DNA of 64,000 bases from Duffyella gerundensis. Its GTDB lineage: Bacteria; Pseudomonadota; Gammaproteobacteria; Enterobacterales; Enterobacteriaceae. A model generated the notes under the pieces. The model searched no databases. It saw only the letters and a program-made list of their open reading frames with translations, and was not told the DNA's origin. The DNA lies in assembly GCF_001517405.1 (NCBI RefSeq), contig NZ_LN907827.1, forward strand, positions 2,610,587 to 2,674,586, written 5' to 3'. Of this stretch, positions 47,111 to 57,506 are shown one piece after another. Numbering within the stretch: the stretch's first letter is position 1; each line of letters opens with the position of its first letter. Made by a program: the position numbers and the translations under genes.

Positions 47111-48241
47111 ATGGCTTACACTACTTTTTCGCAGAACAAAAACAACCAGCTGGATGAGCCGATGTTTTTCGGTCAGTCGGTTAACGTTGCGCGTTACGAT
47201 CAGCAAAAATATGACATTTTTGAGAAGCTGATCGAGAAGCAGCTCTCCTTTTTCTGGCGCCCGGAAGAGGTTGATGTCTCACGCGACCGCATCGATTATC
47301 AGGCCCTGCCGGATCATGAAAAGCATATTTTCATCAGCAACCTGAAATATCAGACGCTGCTCGATTCCATCCAAGGCCGTAGCCCGAACGTGGCGCTGCT
47401 GCCGCTGATTTCCATTCCGGAGCTGGAAACCTGGGTGGAAACCTGGGCATTCTCAGAAACTATTCACTCGCGCTCTTACACCCATATCATTCGCAACATC
47501 GTGAACGATCCGTCGCTGGTGTTTGACGATATCGTCAGCAACGAACAGATTCTGTCACGTGCGAAAGATATCTCCGGTTACTACGACGACCTGATCGAGA
47601 TGACCAACTACTGGCATCTGCTGGGCGAAGGCACCCATCAGGTTAACGGCAAAACCGTTACCGTCAGCCTGCGCGCGCTGAAGAAGCAGCTCTATATCTG
47701 CCTGATGAGCGTGAACGCGCTGGAAGCGATCCGCTTTTACGTCAGCTTCGCCTGCTCGTTTGCGTTTGCTGAACGTGAGCTCATGGAAGGCAATGCCAAA
47801 ATCATTCGCCTGATTGCCCGTGATGAAGCGCTGCACCTTACCGGCACGCAGCATATGTTGAACCTGTTGCGCAGCGGCGAAGACGATCCGGAAATGAAAG
47901 CCATTGCCGAAGAGTGCCGTCAGGAGTGTTATGACCTGTTTGCGCTGGCCGCGCAGCAGGAAAAAGAGTGGGCAGAATATCTGTTCCGCGACGGCTCGAT
48001 GATTGGCCTGAACAAAGATATTCTTTGCCAGTACATCGAATACATTACCAATATTCGCATGCACGCGGTTGGCCTCGATCTGCCATTTAAAACCCGCTCT
48101 AACCCGATTCCATGGATTAACTCCTGGCTGGTCTCGGACAACGTGCAGGTGGCGCCACAGGAAGTGGAAGTTAGCTCGTATCTGGTGGGTCAGATTGACT
48201 CAGAAGTGGGCGAAGACGACTTCAACGACTTCCAGCTGTAA
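47111..48241 (+). CDS. nrdB: Ribonucleoside-diphosphate reductase class Ia, beta subunit
   Basis: The 376-residue subunit holds the di-iron/tyrosyl-radical cofactor. The radical Tyr (residue 123 counting Met, Y122 in mature numbering) lies in [11 protein letters not shown]. Iron ligands Asp85, Glu116 and His119 and a second E-x-x-H pair ([11 protein letters not shown]) are present. The gap of 72 bp after nrdA contains a GC-rich hairpin but no terminator, and yfaE follows two bases after the stop, so one operon is expected. Confidence 0.99.
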   Translation: MAYTTFSQNKNNQLDEPMFFGQSVNVARYDQQKYDIFEKLIEKQLSFFWRPEEVDVSRDRIDYQALPDHEKHIFISNLKYQTLLDSIQGRSPNVALLPLISIPELETWVETWAFSETIHSRSYTHIIRNIVNDPSLVFDDIVSNEQILSRAKDISGYYDDLIEMTNYWHLLGEGTHQVNGKTVTVSLRALKKQLYICLMSVNALEAIRFYVSFACSFAFAERELMEGNAKIIRLIARDEALHLTGTQHMLNLLRSGEDDPEMKAIAEECRQECYDLFALAAQQEKEWAEYLFRDGSMIGLNKDILCQYIEYITNIRMHAVGLDLPFKTRSNPIPWINSWLVSDNVQVAPQEVEVSSYLVGQIDSEVGEDDFNDFQL

Positions 48242-48243
48242 GC

Positions 48244-48504
48244 ATGGCCAGTTCGCTTGTGATCCTGCGCACCAGCGGTGCGCAGTTACAGTGCAGTGAT
48301 GAACACCCTTCTCTGCTCGCAGCACTGGAATCGCACAATCTGTGCGTGGAATACCAGTGCCGTGAAGGCTACTGCGGCTCCTGCCGTACCCGCCTGTTAA
48401 AAGGCGAAGTCTGCTATGCCGCTAAGCCGCTGGCTTTTGTACAGGAGGGCGAGATTCTGCCCTGCTGCTGCACCGCCAAAGGCGATATCGAAATCGAGAT
48501 GTAG
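48244..48504 (+). CDS. yfaE: YfaE, 2Fe-2S ferredoxin for NrdB cofactor maintenance
   Basis: The 86-residue plant-type ferredoxin has ligand cysteines in CREGYCGSC (39, 44, 47) and a fourth in LPCCC (about 74). It supplies electrons for assembly and repair of the NrdB di-iron-tyrosyl cofactor. The start lies two bases after the nrdB stop, so translation is coupled. It ends inside a hairpin formed with the convergent yfaY 3' region. Confidence 0.96.
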   Translation: MASSLVILRTSGAQLQCSDEHPSLLAALESHNLCVEYQCREGYCGSCRTRLLKGEVCYAAKPLAFVQEGEILPCCCTAKGDIEIEM

Positions 48505-48520
48505 TCTCTGCTACATCTCG
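48495..48520. terminator. Hairpin between convergent yfaE and yfaY
   Basis: A 10-bp perfect stem CGAGATGTAG/CTACATCTCG (48495-48504 with 48511-48520) includes the yfaE stop. There is no T-run on either side, so it may act as a weak terminator or 3' stabiliser. Confidence 0.5.
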
Positions 48521-48528
48521 CCACTGTG

Positions 48529-49725
48529 TTACGCCTTCAACGACTCCACCACATCGACCCAACCGTGCCCGGTACTGACCTCCATTGCCAGCAGCCAGCG
48601 ACGCAGCATATTTGCGGCCATCATCGCCACCACTTCCTGCCGCGCTTTAGTGTCATGACGGCTGTTGGTAAAGGCGATTCGTTGTGCCCAGGTGCCATCT
48701 GGCGTGGTTAACGCCAGGCTGAGCTGATTCTCCTGCAGGCTGCCGATCGCCAGTGCGATGTCAGCGCTGTTTTCGGCGGTCAACTGCGCACAGCGTGTGG
48801 CCAGCTCGGTCAGCGTCTCCTGTCCGGCAGGCTCCACATTGCCTGCGCGCAACGGCACCGCGGCGGAGGCGAGCTGCCAGTGGACTAAGCCAGCGGTAAA
48901 TTGTTCACTGGTAGTGAGCGTCAAACCGCGCGTACGCAGCTGCTGTGCTAATAGCGCCGGCAGCCCGCCCGTTCCCTCATACAATGTGCATTCGGCCAGC
49001 TGCAACCGAACCTGCTGCCACGCCTGTTCCATTGCCGTACGTTGCGCAGCGGGGCCGGTGAGCTTGATTTCAATGATCGGCATGGATGAGCGATAGCCCA
49101 TGGTGACGCCTTCCGGTAGCACAATCCCTTCCAGCTCAGCGGCCAGATCGCTTTCACCGCGGCCAAAGGTTGTCAGGCGCAGGCAGATCGGCGGTTCCGG
49201 CAGCTCAAAGCGGCTCTTCAGGCGCGGAATAATCTGCTGTTCCACCATGACTTTAAACTCCGACGGCACGCCGGGGGTAAAAAACATCAGACAGCGGTTA
49301 AGCTGCAGCGCAAAGCCGCAGGCGGTGCCGACCGGGTTATCCACCAGCTCGGCATTTTCCGGGATTTCAGCCTGTTTACGGTTGCTGGCTGCCATCACGC
49401 GGCCACGGCCAGCAAACCAGGCCTCCATCTTCTGCAGCCACTCTTCATGCAACACTAGTGCGGTACCGCTGGCAGTGGCCGCTGCCAGCGAGCTTAAATC
49501 GTCGCTGGTGGGCCCAAGTCCGCCATTAACGATCAGCACATCAGCAATCTGGCTGCGCTCCTGCAACGCACTGACCAGCGCCTCCAGGCTGTCGCCAACC
49601 GTTGAACGGCTGGTCATCGGTAAACCCTGTTGAAACAGCACATCCGCCAGCCACGCGGCGTTGGTATCAATAATCTGTCCGTGCAGTACTTCATCGCCCG
49701 TTGAGAGCATTTCGACTCTGATCAC
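48529..49725 (-). CDS. yfaY: YfaY, CinA-family protein
   Basis: The 398-residue protein has an N-terminal MoaB/CinA-type molybdopterin-binding-like domain (MLSTGDEVLHGQIIDTNAAWLAD, VNGGLGPTSDD, FFTPGVPSEF). The C-terminal half is PncC-like, but the nicotinamide-mononucleotide deamidase motif TAESCTGG is replaced by TLTTSEQFTAGL, as in E. coli YfaY. The deamidase half is therefore probably inactive. The N-domain resembles the ADP-ribose pyrophosphatase part of CinA. The function is not established. It converges on the nrd operon and is divergent from the catalase gene. Confidence 0.9.
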   Translation of the reverse strand: MIRVEMLSTGDEVLHGQIIDTNAAWLADVLFQQGLPMTSRSTVGDSLEALVSALQERSQIADVLIVNGGLGPTSDDLSSLAAATASGTALVLHEEWLQKMEAWFAGRGRVMAASNRKQAEIPENAELVDNPVGTACGFALQLNRCLMFFTPGVPSEFKVMVEQQIIPRLKSRFELPEPPICLRLTTFGRGESDLAAELEGIVLPEGVTMGYRSSMPIIEIKLTGPAAQRTAMEQAWQQVRLQLAECTLYEGTGGLPALLAQQLRTRGLTLTTSEQFTAGLVHWQLASAAVPLRAGNVEPAGQETLTELATRCAQLTAENSADIALAIGSLQENQLSLALTTPDGTWAQRIAFTNSRHDTKARQEVVAMMAANMLRRWLLAMEVSTGHGWVDVVESLKA

Positions 49726-49923
49726 TTTTGATTTCCTTTATCAGCGCATATTGGCAGGCCAACGCGTAAGAAAAACCGCGCGGTTTGCCTTATTTGATAG
49801 ATAGCAGCAATAGATTCTGCCTGATTGCCATGCTTCGCTTGCTCGTCACACAATAGGCTATCCCGATGGATATAGCAGAACCTGAAAGACCGTTCCTTAA
49901 TTCACCTGCAGAGAGATAGCGAC

Positions 49924-51357
49924 ATGACTAAAAAAGGACTTACCAGCGCCTCGGGCGCGCCGATTGCTCATAATAATAATTCAATGACGGCCGGACGCCG
50001 CGGGCCGTTGTTATTACAGGATGTATGGCTACTGGAAAAGCTGGCGCATTTTGATCGGGAAGTGATCCCTGAGCGCCGTATGCATGCCAAAGGCTCTGCC
50101 GCTTACGGCACCTTTACCGTTACCCAGGATATCACCCGTTTTAGCCGGGCAAAAATCTTTTCCGAAGTGGGCAAGCAGACCGAACTGTTCCTGCGCTTCT
50201 CCACGGTAGCCGGTGAGCGCGGCGGCGCCGATGCCGAACGCGATATTCGCGGCTTCTCAATGAAATTCTATACCGAAGAAGGTAACTGGGATCTGGTGGG
50301 CAACAACACGCCGGTGTTCTACCTGCGCGATCCGCTGAAGTTTCCCGATCTTAACCACGTGGTTAAGCGCGATCCGCGCACCAACCTGCGTAACCCAACC
50401 TACAAATGGGATTTCTTCTCGCACCTGCCGGAAGCGTTACATCAGTTGACCATCGATTTCAGTGACCGCGGTCTGCCGCGCAGCTATCGCCACATTCACG
50501 GCTTCGGCAGCCATACCTACAGCTTTATCAACGACCAACACGAGCGCTTCTGGGTAAAATTCCATATGCGCTGCCAGCAGGGCATCGCTAACCTGATGGA
50601 TGATGAGGCAGCACTGTTGATCGGTCAGGATCGCGAAAGTTCGCAGCGCGATCTGTTTGAATCCATCGAGCGTGGCGATTTCCCGCGCTGGAAATTCTAC
50701 GTGCAGGTGATGCCGGAAAGTGAAGCCTCCTCTACCCCTTACAACCCTTTCGATCTGACCAAAGTGTGGCCGCACGCGGATTATCCGCTGATTGAAGTGG
50801 GTGAGTTTGAGCTGAACCGCAATCCGGATAACTATTTTGCCGAGGTTGAACAGGTTGCCATGAGCCCGGCCAACGTGGTTCCGGGCATCGGCTTCTCCCC
50901 TGATCGCATGCTGCAGGGCCGTCTGTTCTCGTATGGTGATGCACACCGCTACCGTTTAGGCGTAAATCATCATCAAATTCCGGTTAACGCACCGAAGTGC
51001 CCGTTCCATAACTATCACCGTGACGGCGCCATGCGCGTTGATGGCAACAGCGGAAACGGTGCTACCTATGAGCCCAACAGCTTTGGCGTATTTCAGGAAC
51101 AGCCTGACTTCAGTGAGCCGCCTTTGTCACTGGAAGGTGCGGCCGATCACTGGAATCATCGCGAAGATGAAGACTATTTCAGTCAGCCGCGCGCATTGTT
51201 TAATCTGATTGGAGAAGCGGAGCGTCAGCGGATGTTCCAGCGTATCGCCGGTGAGTTGCGCCAGGTGCCGGAATTTATTCAGCAGCGACAGATTGCGTTA
51301 TTTTATCAGGTTGATACCGCGTATGGCGCGGGCGTCGAGCAAGCGCTGGCTGGATAA
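49924..51357 (+). CDS. Monofunctional haem catalase, small-subunit clade
   Basis: The 477-residue enzyme breaks hydrogen peroxide into water and oxygen. Catalytic His54 ([12 protein letters not shown]), Asn127 ([12 protein letters not shown]) and the haem-ligand Tyr337 ([14 protein letters not shown], with Arg333) are all present. The length and the tyrosine context place it with the small-subunit clade (KatA-type) rather than the large KatE type. No signal peptide is seen, so it is cytoplasmic. It stands alone with its own terminator, and no OxyR site could be assigned with confidence. E. coli has no catalase gene at this position. Confidence 0.94.
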   Translation: MTKKGLTSASGAPIAHNNNSMTAGRRGPLLLQDVWLLEKLAHFDREVIPERRMHAKGSAAYGTFTVTQDITRFSRAKIFSEVGKQTELFLRFSTVAGERGGADAERDIRGFSMKFYTEEGNWDLVGNNTPVFYLRDPLKFPDLNHVVKRDPRTNLRNPTYKWDFFSHLPEALHQLTIDFSDRGLPRSYRHIHGFGSHTYSFINDQHERFWVKFHMRCQQGIANLMDDEAALLIGQDRESSQRDLFESIERGDFPRWKFYVQVMPESEASSTPYNPFDLTKVWPHADYPLIEVGEFELNRNPDNYFAEVEQVAMSPANVVPGIGFSPDRMLQGRLFSYGDAHRYRLGVNHHQIPVNAPKCPFHNYHRDGAMRVDGNSGNGATYEPNSFGVFQEQPDFSEPPLSLEGAADHWNHREDEDYFSQPRALFNLIGEAERQRMFQRIAGELRQVPEFIQQRQIALFYQVDTAYGAGVEQALAG

Positions 51358-51398
51358 GGCGATTGGCGGTCACGCCAGAAAGCAGGTTGTTAAACAGC

Positions 51399-51426
51399 AA
51401 AAAGCGCCCGATTGGGCGCTTTTTTT
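51399..51426. terminator. Bidirectional terminator between catalase and elaB
   Basis: AAAGCGCCC pairs with GGGCGCTTT around GATT (about 51401-51409 with 51414-51422), with A- and T-runs. The elaB stop codon is at 51428, directly beside it. Confidence 0.9.
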
Positions 51427-51427
51427 C

Positions 51428-51736
51428 TTATCGGCGCAGCAGCAAACCGATAATCAAACCGGCGGTGGCGCCGATGCCGATGCCCTGCCACGGTTTTTCG
51501 TGAACATAGTCATCAGCACGGTAGGCAACGTTCTTCGCCTGGTAGTAATAGCTGTCCGAAGCGTTGCTGACGCGTGTTTTCACATCATGCAGCGCCTGCT
51601 CAGCTTTGGTTTTCAGCTCAATGTACTTCTGGTCAGCCGGATCGCCGGAGGACTTCAACATCTCTTCAAGCGTGTCCGTTAACAGGGTTAAATCGTCATC
51701 AAGACGGGCTTCATGCGGCTCATTAGGTGTAGTCAT
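51428..51736 (-). CDS. elaB: ElaB, membrane-anchored ribosome-binding DUF883 protein
   Basis: The 101-residue protein starts after GGAGG at 51736. A largely helical acidic N-terminal part (residues 1-75) is followed by a C-terminal membrane helix with glycine motifs (GIGIGATAGLIIGLLLRR), the ElaB/YqjD/YgaM architecture. These proteins bind ribosomes through the N-terminal part and are stationary-phase induced by RpoS in E. coli. Upstream, CTATAGT on the minus strand at 51777-51771 resembles an RpoS-type -10. Confidence 0.93.
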   Translation of the reverse strand: MTTPNEPHEARLDDDLTLLTDTLEEMLKSSGDPADQKYIELKTKAEQALHDVKTRVSNASDSYYYQAKNVAYRADDYVHEKPWQGIGIGATAGLIIGLLLRR

Positions 51737-52074
51737 CTTTTCCTCCGTGTAGGTAACAGCTATCCCATTAACTATAGTCACTTTTTCCGTCTGTGCGACC
51801 GATCGGCTCCAGGAATGCGCTGAGAATGGCTTTCGCGTCTGGCGGGCCTGAATCGTACGCCAGCCGCGGCCTTCTAAAGCAAAGATATGTCAGCGCACCG
51901 GCAGAAGCGGGGAATTTTCTGCGCTTGTTTGATTTATCTGATAAATTTTCCCTGGACTGAATTTTTATTTCTGCGGACTGTCGTACCTCCCTGTAACCTG
52001 GCTAAACAGGTCTGTTTGGGGTGCACGAGCACGACAGTCACTACACTCGTTCAGCAAAGGAAAAGATTTCTGGC
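51737..52074. other. 338-bp divergent region between elaB and opgD
   Basis: On the minus strand CTATAGT (51777-51771) is a plausible RpoS-type -10 for elaB, about 35 bases before its start. For opgD no convincing promoter could be picked. I see no small gene here. Confidence 0.45.
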
Positions 52075-53733
52075 ATGAATCGTAGAATGTTTATGAAAGC
52101 GTCGATGGCCTTCGCCACGGTCAGTGGGATGTCCGGCGTCTCCACGCTATTTTCGCAGTCGGCCTGGGCCGCTGATGGGATCGCTGACGGCAACGCGATG
52201 CGCTTCGACTTTGAATCGTTGAAAAAGAACGCTGGCGCGCTGGCGAAGCAACCCTGGGGCGGCGCGCCAGGTCCTCTGCCGGCAACGTTAGCGAATCTTA
52301 CACCGCAGGCTTATAACGATATTCAGTACGATGCCAACCACTCATTGTGGAACAACATCCCCGATCGTCAGCTTGATGTGCAATTTTTCCACGTTGGCAT
52401 GGGCTTCAAACGCCGCATCCGCATGTTCTCCGTGGATGCCGCCAGCCGCGAGGCGCGCGAAGTTCACTTCCGTCCTGAATTGTTTAATTACAATGACGCC
52501 AAAGTGGATACCAAACAGCTGGAAGGCAAAAACGATCTCGGCTTTGCCGGATTCCGTGCCTTTAAGAAACCGGAGCTGGCGCGTCGCGATATCGTCTCCT
52601 TCCTCGGTGCCAGCTATTTTCGCGCCGTCGATGACACCTATCAATATGGCCTGTCAGCACGCGGCGTGGCGGTAAACACCTTCAGCAACGGCCAGGAAGA
52701 GTTTCCGGACTTCACCGCCTTCTGGTTTGAAACGCCAGACGCTTCTGCTACCACCTTTGTGGTATATGCGCTGCTGGATGGCCCCAGCCTAACCGGTGCC
52801 TATAAGTTCACCATTGAGTGCGAAGCGGAGCGGGTGGTGATGACAATCGAGAATCATCTCTTTGCACGCAAGGATATCGGTCAGCTCGGTATCGCACCGA
52901 TGACCAGCATGTTCAGCTGCGGCACCAACGAGCGTCGGATGTGCAACACCTACCATCCGCAGATTCACGACTCCGATCGTCTGGCGATGTGGACCGGTAA
53001 AGGTGAGTGGATTGCCCGGCCGCTGAACAACCCGCAGCGCTTGCAGTTCAATGCTTATGAAGATGAAAACCCGCGCGGATTTGGCCTGTTGCAGCTCGAT
53101 CACGACTTCAAAAATTATCAGGACGTGATCGGCTGGTATGATAAACGACCAAGCCTGTGGGTCGAGCCGGTCGGAAAGTGGGGCAAAGGCGCCATCAATC
53201 TGATGGAAATTCCTACCACCGGTGAAACGCTTGATAACGTGGTCTGCTTCTGGCAACCCGCGGAGCCAATTAAAGCGGGTAGCGAATTTAGCTTCCAGTA
53301 CAAACTCTACTGGAGCGGATTACCGCCGGTTCGCAGTGGTCTGGCGCGCGTGGATGCCACGCGCACCGGTATCGGTGGCTTCCCGGAAGGCTGGGCGCCG
53401 GGTGAACACTTCCCGGATACCTGGTGCCGCCGTTTCTCCATTGATTTCATTGGTGGCGATCTCAAGGCCGCCGCGCCGAAAGGCATTGAGCCGGTGATTA
53501 CCGTCTCTGCGGGCACCATCAAGCAGGTGGAGATTCTCTACGTTGAGCCGATCAACGGCTATCGCATCCTGTTTGACTGGTATCCGAACAGTGATGCCAT
53601 TACGCCGGTTGAGATGCGTCTGTTCCTGCGCACCAAAGAGGAAACGCTGAGTGAAACCTGGCTTTACCAGTATTTCCCACCGGCGCCCGATCAGCGTAAG
53701 TATGTTGATGACCGGCAGATGACGCCGGGATAA
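52075..53733 (+). CDS. opgD: OpgD, periplasmic glucan-biosynthesis protein
   Basis: The 552-residue protein (551 in E. coli) begins with a twin-arginine signal, [10 protein letters not shown], and is likely cut after AWA near residue 32, so it is exported folded by Tat. The mature part matches the OpgG/OpgD family: [53 protein letters not shown] and [14 protein letters not shown]. It controls the backbone structure of osmoregulated periplasmic glucans. In E. coli opgD lies far from here; in this genome it sits between elaB and elaA. The longer GTG-started frame at 52021 would precede the Tat motif and is unlikely. Confidence 0.94.
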   Translation: MNRRMFMKASMAFATVSGMSGVSTLFSQSAWAADGIADGNAMRFDFESLKKNAGALAKQPWGGAPGPLPATLANLTPQAYNDIQYDANHSLWNNIPDRQLDVQFFHVGMGFKRRIRMFSVDAASREAREVHFRPELFNYNDAKVDTKQLEGKNDLGFAGFRAFKKPELARRDIVSFLGASYFRAVDDTYQYGLSARGVAVNTFSNGQEEFPDFTAFWFETPDASATTFVVYALLDGPSLTGAYKFTIECEAERVVMTIENHLFARKDIGQLGIAPMTSMFSCGTNERRMCNTYHPQIHDSDRLAMWTGKGEWIARPLNNPQRLQFNAYEDENPRGFGLLQLDHDFKNYQDVIGWYDKRPSLWVEPVGKWGKGAINLMEIPTTGETLDNVVCFWQPAEPIKAGSEFSFQYKLYWSGLPPVRSGLARVDATRTGIGGFPEGWAPGEHFPDTWCRRFSIDFIGGDLKAAAPKGIEPVITVSAGTIKQVEILYVEPINGYRILFDWYPNSDAITPVEMRLFLRTKEETLSETWLYQYFPPAPDQRKYVDDRQMTPG

Positions 53734-53739
53734 ACGAAT

Positions 53740-53766
53740 AACGGGCGAGAAATCGCCCGTTTTTTT
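53740..53766. terminator. Bidirectional terminator between opgD and elaA
   Basis: ACGGGCGA pairs with TCGCCCGT around GAAA (53741-53748 with 53753-53760), followed by six T residues. The elaA stop overlaps the end of the T-run. Confidence 0.9.
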
Positions 53767-54232
53767 ATGCGTGCGACGGCCCGCGCTGCATGCTGATATG
53801 CGGAATACCATCTTCAGAATAGACATCGCCATACGGCGTAAAGCCGAGCTGCTGATAAAACCCCTGCAAATGCGCCTGCGCTGAAAGATATTGCTGATGC
53901 TCCGGCCAGTGATGCTCACAGCTGCTTAGCGCTTGCTGCATCAGCGCAACACCAAGCCGCAGCCCGCGCGCTTCGTCCGACACAACCACGCGACCAATCG
54001 CTACCGGGCTCTGGGCATCGGCTGGCGCCAGAATGCGCGCGCATGCCAGCACGCGCTGCTGGTGCAACGCCAACACATGGCGGTTGTCGCCGACCAGGTC
54101 CAATCCATCCAAATCCAGATAGGGACACTGTTGCTCCACCACAAACACCTGCGAGCGCAGCGCCAGCATGCTGTACAGCGTGGTGGTATCCAGTTCATGG
54201 TGCGCATAATCACGCCATTCGATCTCCATCAT
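53765..54232 (-). CDS. elaA: ElaA, GNAT-family acetyltransferase
   Basis: The 155-residue protein is a close match to E. coli ElaA: LRSQVFVVEQQCPYLDLDGLD, GDNRHVLAL, and the acetyl-CoA loop VVSDEARGLRLGVALM, ending in SEDGIPHISM. Start is ATG at 54232 or the adjacent ATG at 54229, both served by AGGAG. The substrate is unknown. The elaA-nuo neighbourhood is conserved with E. coli. Confidence 0.92.
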   Translation of the reverse strand: MMEIEWRDYAHHELDTTTLYSMLALRSQVFVVEQQCPYLDLDGLDLVGDNRHVLALHQQRVLACARILAPADAQSPVAIGRVVVSDEARGLRLGVALMQQALSSCEHHWPEHQQYLSAQAHLQGFYQQLGFTPYGDVYSEDGIPHISMQRGPSHA

Positions 54233-54263
54233 GACAACTCCTGTTATTTCTCTGCGACAGAAA

Positions 54264-54297
54264 TGAAAAAATCAGGCCCGGGAGCCTGATCTTTTTT
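54264..54297. terminator. Terminator of the nuo operon
   Basis: ATCAGGC (54271-54277) pairs with GCCTGAT (54284-54290), with A-run and T-run on the two sides. It follows the nuoN stop (54313) in the leftward direction and also precedes the elaA start. Confidence 0.85.
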
Positions 54298-54312
54298 AGC
54301 CTTGCTATGAGA

Positions 54313-55770
54313 TTACATCAGCGGTTGGGCAAGCTGAACCAGCCTGATAAGCGGCTGTGGATAGACACCCAACAGCAGCACCAGAATTGCTGAAATCAGC
54401 ACCACGACGCCACCGGCGGTAAACGCCCAGTTTGCTGGCGTATCGCGGGTGTGCATTTCCGGCGGGCTGAGGTAGAGGCTCACGGTCACGCGCAGATAGT
54501 AATAGAGGCCAATGGCGCTCCCTGCTACCACCGCACCGGTCAGCCACCACAGTTGGCCGCTGACGCTCGAAGCGATGACGTAGAACTTACCGATAAAGCC
54601 CAGCGTCATTGGAATACCTGCCAGCGACAGCATCATTACCGTCATCACCGCGGAGAGGATCGGGCGATGCCAGAACAGACCACGGTAAGAGAACAACGAA
54701 TCGGCATCAGAACCGCGGTACGGGCTGGACATCAAACTGACCACGCCAAACGCGCCGAGGCTGCTGAACAGATAACCGGCCAGATAGACCCCGGCGGTTT
54801 CCAGCGCCAGCTGTTGGCTTTGCACTACGATCAGCGCCACCAGCAGATAACCGAGATGAGCGATAGAAGAGTAACCCAGCAGACGCTTGATGTTGCTCTG
54901 CGAAATCGCCATCAGGTTACCGAATAGAATGGAAACAAAGGCGATAACGGCCAGCACGGTACGTACTGCTTCGCTGTCGGTAACCGGTGCGTACATGAAC
55001 AGACGCATGATTACGCCAAAGATAGCGATCTTGCTGGCGGTGGCGAGGAAGGTGGAAACCGGTGCAGGCGCACCCTGATAGACATCTGGTGTCCACAAGT
55101 GGAAAGGCACCAGCGACAGCTTAAAGCCAAGACCGATGATCATCATGCCAAGACCGATCAGCAGCAGCGGCTCACGCAGCATATCGTCGCTGAGGTGCTG
55201 TCCCAGCGCCACAAAGCTCAGATTGCCGGAGTCAGCGTAGATCAGGGCGATACCAAACAGCAGGAACGACGAGGCAGCAGCTGAAAGAATGGTGTATTTC
55301 AGCGCGGCTTCCAGCGAACGTTTCTGACGGAAAGCATAACCAATCAGACCAAACAACGGCAGCGACAGCAGTTCCACACCGATAAACAATGCGGCAAGGT
55401 GGTTGGCACTCGCCAGCACGATCCCGCCCAGCGCGGCAATCAGCACCAGCAGATAGAACTCATCCTTGTTATCCGGAAAGCCAGCCAGCCACGGATAGGC
55501 AAAGGTGCAGGTCGCCAGGCTGGCTAACATCACCAAACCGGTATAGAACATCGAATAGCCATCGACGCGCAGCAGTGGCGTCACGTCCATCGGGCCAGCG
55601 TGACCAACAAACCATAGCGAAAGCAGAGCCAGGTTGAGGCCAACGACCGTCAGCGTTGCGTTAACAAAATGGTTGCGTCGCCACGCAATGGACAGCATCA
55701 CAACCACCACCGTCAATCCGACGATCAACAGCGGTAGCAACGCGATCAATTGTTGAGGAGTTATTGTCAT
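54313..55770 (-). CDS. nuoN: NADH-quinone oxidoreductase subunit N
   Basis: The 485-residue antiporter-like membrane subunit of complex I (E. coli NuoN 485) has about 14 hydrophobic segments and the typical [21 protein letters not shown] motif containing the conserved proton-channel Lys, followed by [17 protein letters not shown]. It forms part of the membrane arm that pumps protons. It starts six bases after the nuoM stop and is the last gene of the operon. Confidence 0.97.
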   Translation of the reverse strand: MTITPQQLIALLPLLIVGLTVVVVMLSIAWRRNHFVNATLTVVGLNLALLSLWFVGHAGPMDVTPLLRVDGYSMFYTGLVMLASLATCTFAYPWLAGFPDNKDEFYLLVLIAALGGIVLASANHLAALFIGVELLSLPLFGLIGYAFRQKRSLEAALKYTILSAAASSFLLFGIALIYADSGNLSFVALGQHLSDDMLREPLLLIGLGMMIIGLGFKLSLVPFHLWTPDVYQGAPAPVSTFLATASKIAIFGVIMRLFMYAPVTDSEAVRTVLAVIAFVSILFGNLMAISQSNIKRLLGYSSIAHLGYLLVALIVVQSQQLALETAGVYLAGYLFSSLGAFGVVSLMSSPYRGSDADSLFSYRGLFWHRPILSAVMTVMMLSLAGIPMTLGFIGKFYVIASSVSGQLWWLTGAVVAGSAIGLYYYLRVTVSLYLSPPEMHTRDTPANWAFTAGGVVVLISAILVLLLGVYPQPLIRLVQLAQPLM

Positions 55771-55776
55771 GGCGAA

Positions 55777-57297
55777 TTACGGCCTTGTAGTTGAAATTGA
55801 AGCGGTAAACCACTGCTGAATGTTGCTCATTGCAGCGTGTGAGGTGTCGAGAAGCGGTTGCGGATAAACGCCAACCAGCACCAGCAGCACCACCAGAACC
55901 ATAATCATAATGAACTCACGCGGAGTCATGCTTTTCAGCGGCTCCTGCGATGTTGGCGCACCGTAATAGGCACGTTGCATCATGATCAGGGAGTAAACAG
56001 AGGCAAACACCAGCCCAAACGTCGCGATGATGATAATGGTCGGCACTACCTGGAAGCTGCCGGTCAGAATCATGAATTCACCAACGAAGTTACCGGTCCC
56101 CGGCATGCCCAGGTTCGCCACGGCAAAAAACAGTGACAGGCCCGGAATCCATTTGATGCGCGCCCACAAGCCGCCCATTTTACGCATATCGCGAGTATGC
56201 AGACGCTCATACAGCTGACCACACAGAATAAACAGCGCGGCGGCAGAGAGGCCGTGCGCAATCATCTGAATCACCGCGCCCTGGAAGGCCAGCTGGCTGC
56301 CGGTATAAATGGCGATCAGCACGAAACCCATGTGGGAGATCGAGGTGTAAGCGATCAGACGTTTGATATCGGTCTGTGAGAACGCCATCCATGCGCCGTA
56401 GAAGATGCCGATAATGCCCAGCCACATGGCGATAGGGGCAAACTCTGCCGAGGCGTTTGGAAACAGCGGCAGGCTGAAACGCAGCAGGCCGTAGGCGGCC
56501 GTTTTCAGCAGGATGCCGGCAAGGTCAACTGAACCCGCCGTTGGCGCCTGACTGTGCGCATCGGGTAACCAGCCGTGCAATGGTACAACCGGCATTTTCA
56601 CCGCAAAAGCGATGAAGAAGCCCAGCATCAACACATACTCAACCGTTTTGGACATCGGTGTGTTCAACAACAGCTCATAGTTGAACGTCCAGACGCCGGT
56701 GGCGTTGTAGTGCACAAACACCAGACCGAGAATAGCGATCAGCATTACCAGGCCGCTTGCCTGGGTGTAGATGAAGAACTTGGTCGCGGCGGTGATACGC
56801 GTTTTTCCGTCGGCGGCTTTGTGTCCCCACAGCGCGATCAGGAAGTACATCGGGACCAGCATCATCTCCCAGAAGAAGAAGAACAGGAACATATCGATGG
56901 CAAGGAACACGCCAATCACACCGCCGAGGATCCACATCAGGTTAAGGTGGAAAAAGCCCTGATATTTCTCGATTTCATTCCACGAACAGAGCACGGCCAT
57001 CAGACCGAGCAGCCCGGTAAGCACCACCATCAATAAGGAAAGACCATCGAGTGCCAGATGGAATTCAATGCCGAAGCGCGGAATCCAGGGTACGGAAAAT
57101 TCAGATGCCCATTGTGGAAGACCTGACGCCTGCGTTAATGCGTAGTTCCCCTGCAACCAGAGCTGAAGGCCCAGCGCCAGCGTCAACCCCATTGTAATGA
57201 GTGCAATCCAGCGCGGTAATTTTGCGCCCATGCGTTCGGCCAGCCAGCAGAGTAAGCCGCCGACGAAGGGGATTATGATTAGCCAAGGTAATAACAC
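55777..57297 (-). CDS. nuoM: NADH-quinone oxidoreductase subunit M
   Basis: The 506-residue antiporter-like subunit starts at a GTG (57297), giving MLLPWLI as in E. coli, with AAGGGAA upstream. Motifs MPVVPLHGWLPDAHSQAPTAGSVDLAGILLK and TDIKRLIAYTSISHMGF carry the conserved charged residues of the channel. It pumps protons in the membrane arm. A gap of about 210 bp separates it from nuoL, larger than other gaps in this operon; I see no gene in it. Confidence 0.97.
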   Translation of the reverse strand: MLLPWLIIIPFVGGLLCWLAERMGAKLPRWIALITMGLTLALGLQLWLQGNYALTQASGLPQWASEFSVPWIPRFGIEFHLALDGLSLLMVVLTGLLGLMAVLCSWNEIEKYQGFFHLNLMWILGGVIGVFLAIDMFLFFFFWEMMLVPMYFLIALWGHKAADGKTRITAATKFFIYTQASGLVMLIAILGLVFVHYNATGVWTFNYELLLNTPMSKTVEYVLMLGFFIAFAVKMPVVPLHGWLPDAHSQAPTAGSVDLAGILLKTAAYGLLRFSLPLFPNASAEFAPIAMWLGIIGIFYGAWMAFSQTDIKRLIAYTSISHMGFVLIAIYTGSQLAFQGAVIQMIAHGLSAAALFILCGQLYERLHTRDMRKMGGLWARIKWIPGLSLFFAVANLGMPGTGNFVGEFMILTGSFQVVPTIIIIATFGLVFASVYSLIMMQRAYYGAPTSQEPLKSMTPREFIMIMVLVVLLVLVGVYPQPLLDTSHAAMSNIQQWFTASISTTRP

Positions 57298-57506
57298 GGC
57301 GTTTAGTTCCCTTTTTTAACCTTGCTATGCCTATTCCGGCGAGTTACTTGCTCCGTCAGAGCCTTCTGCCTGGCGCAGGTGGCGCACATCGGCTGAGGGC
57401 AGTCACGGTGGCAAATTGCCAGCGCGGAATGCGCATTCTTCAGGTAATTTTTAACATTCTTAGTTAAGAGCGGGAGAACGAACTCTCCCACCCCACTCAC
57501 TTGCTT

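Noticed and set aside
49790..49880. ATAG-rich sequence upstream of the catalase as an OxyR site
   Set aside because: The ATAG elements do not follow the seven-base spacing of the OxyR tetranucleotide pattern.
57298..57506. Possible small gene in the nuoM-nuoL gap
   Set aside because: The only open frame is about 65 codons, without a ribosome binding site or protein-like composition; the gap also exists in E. coli-type nuo operons.
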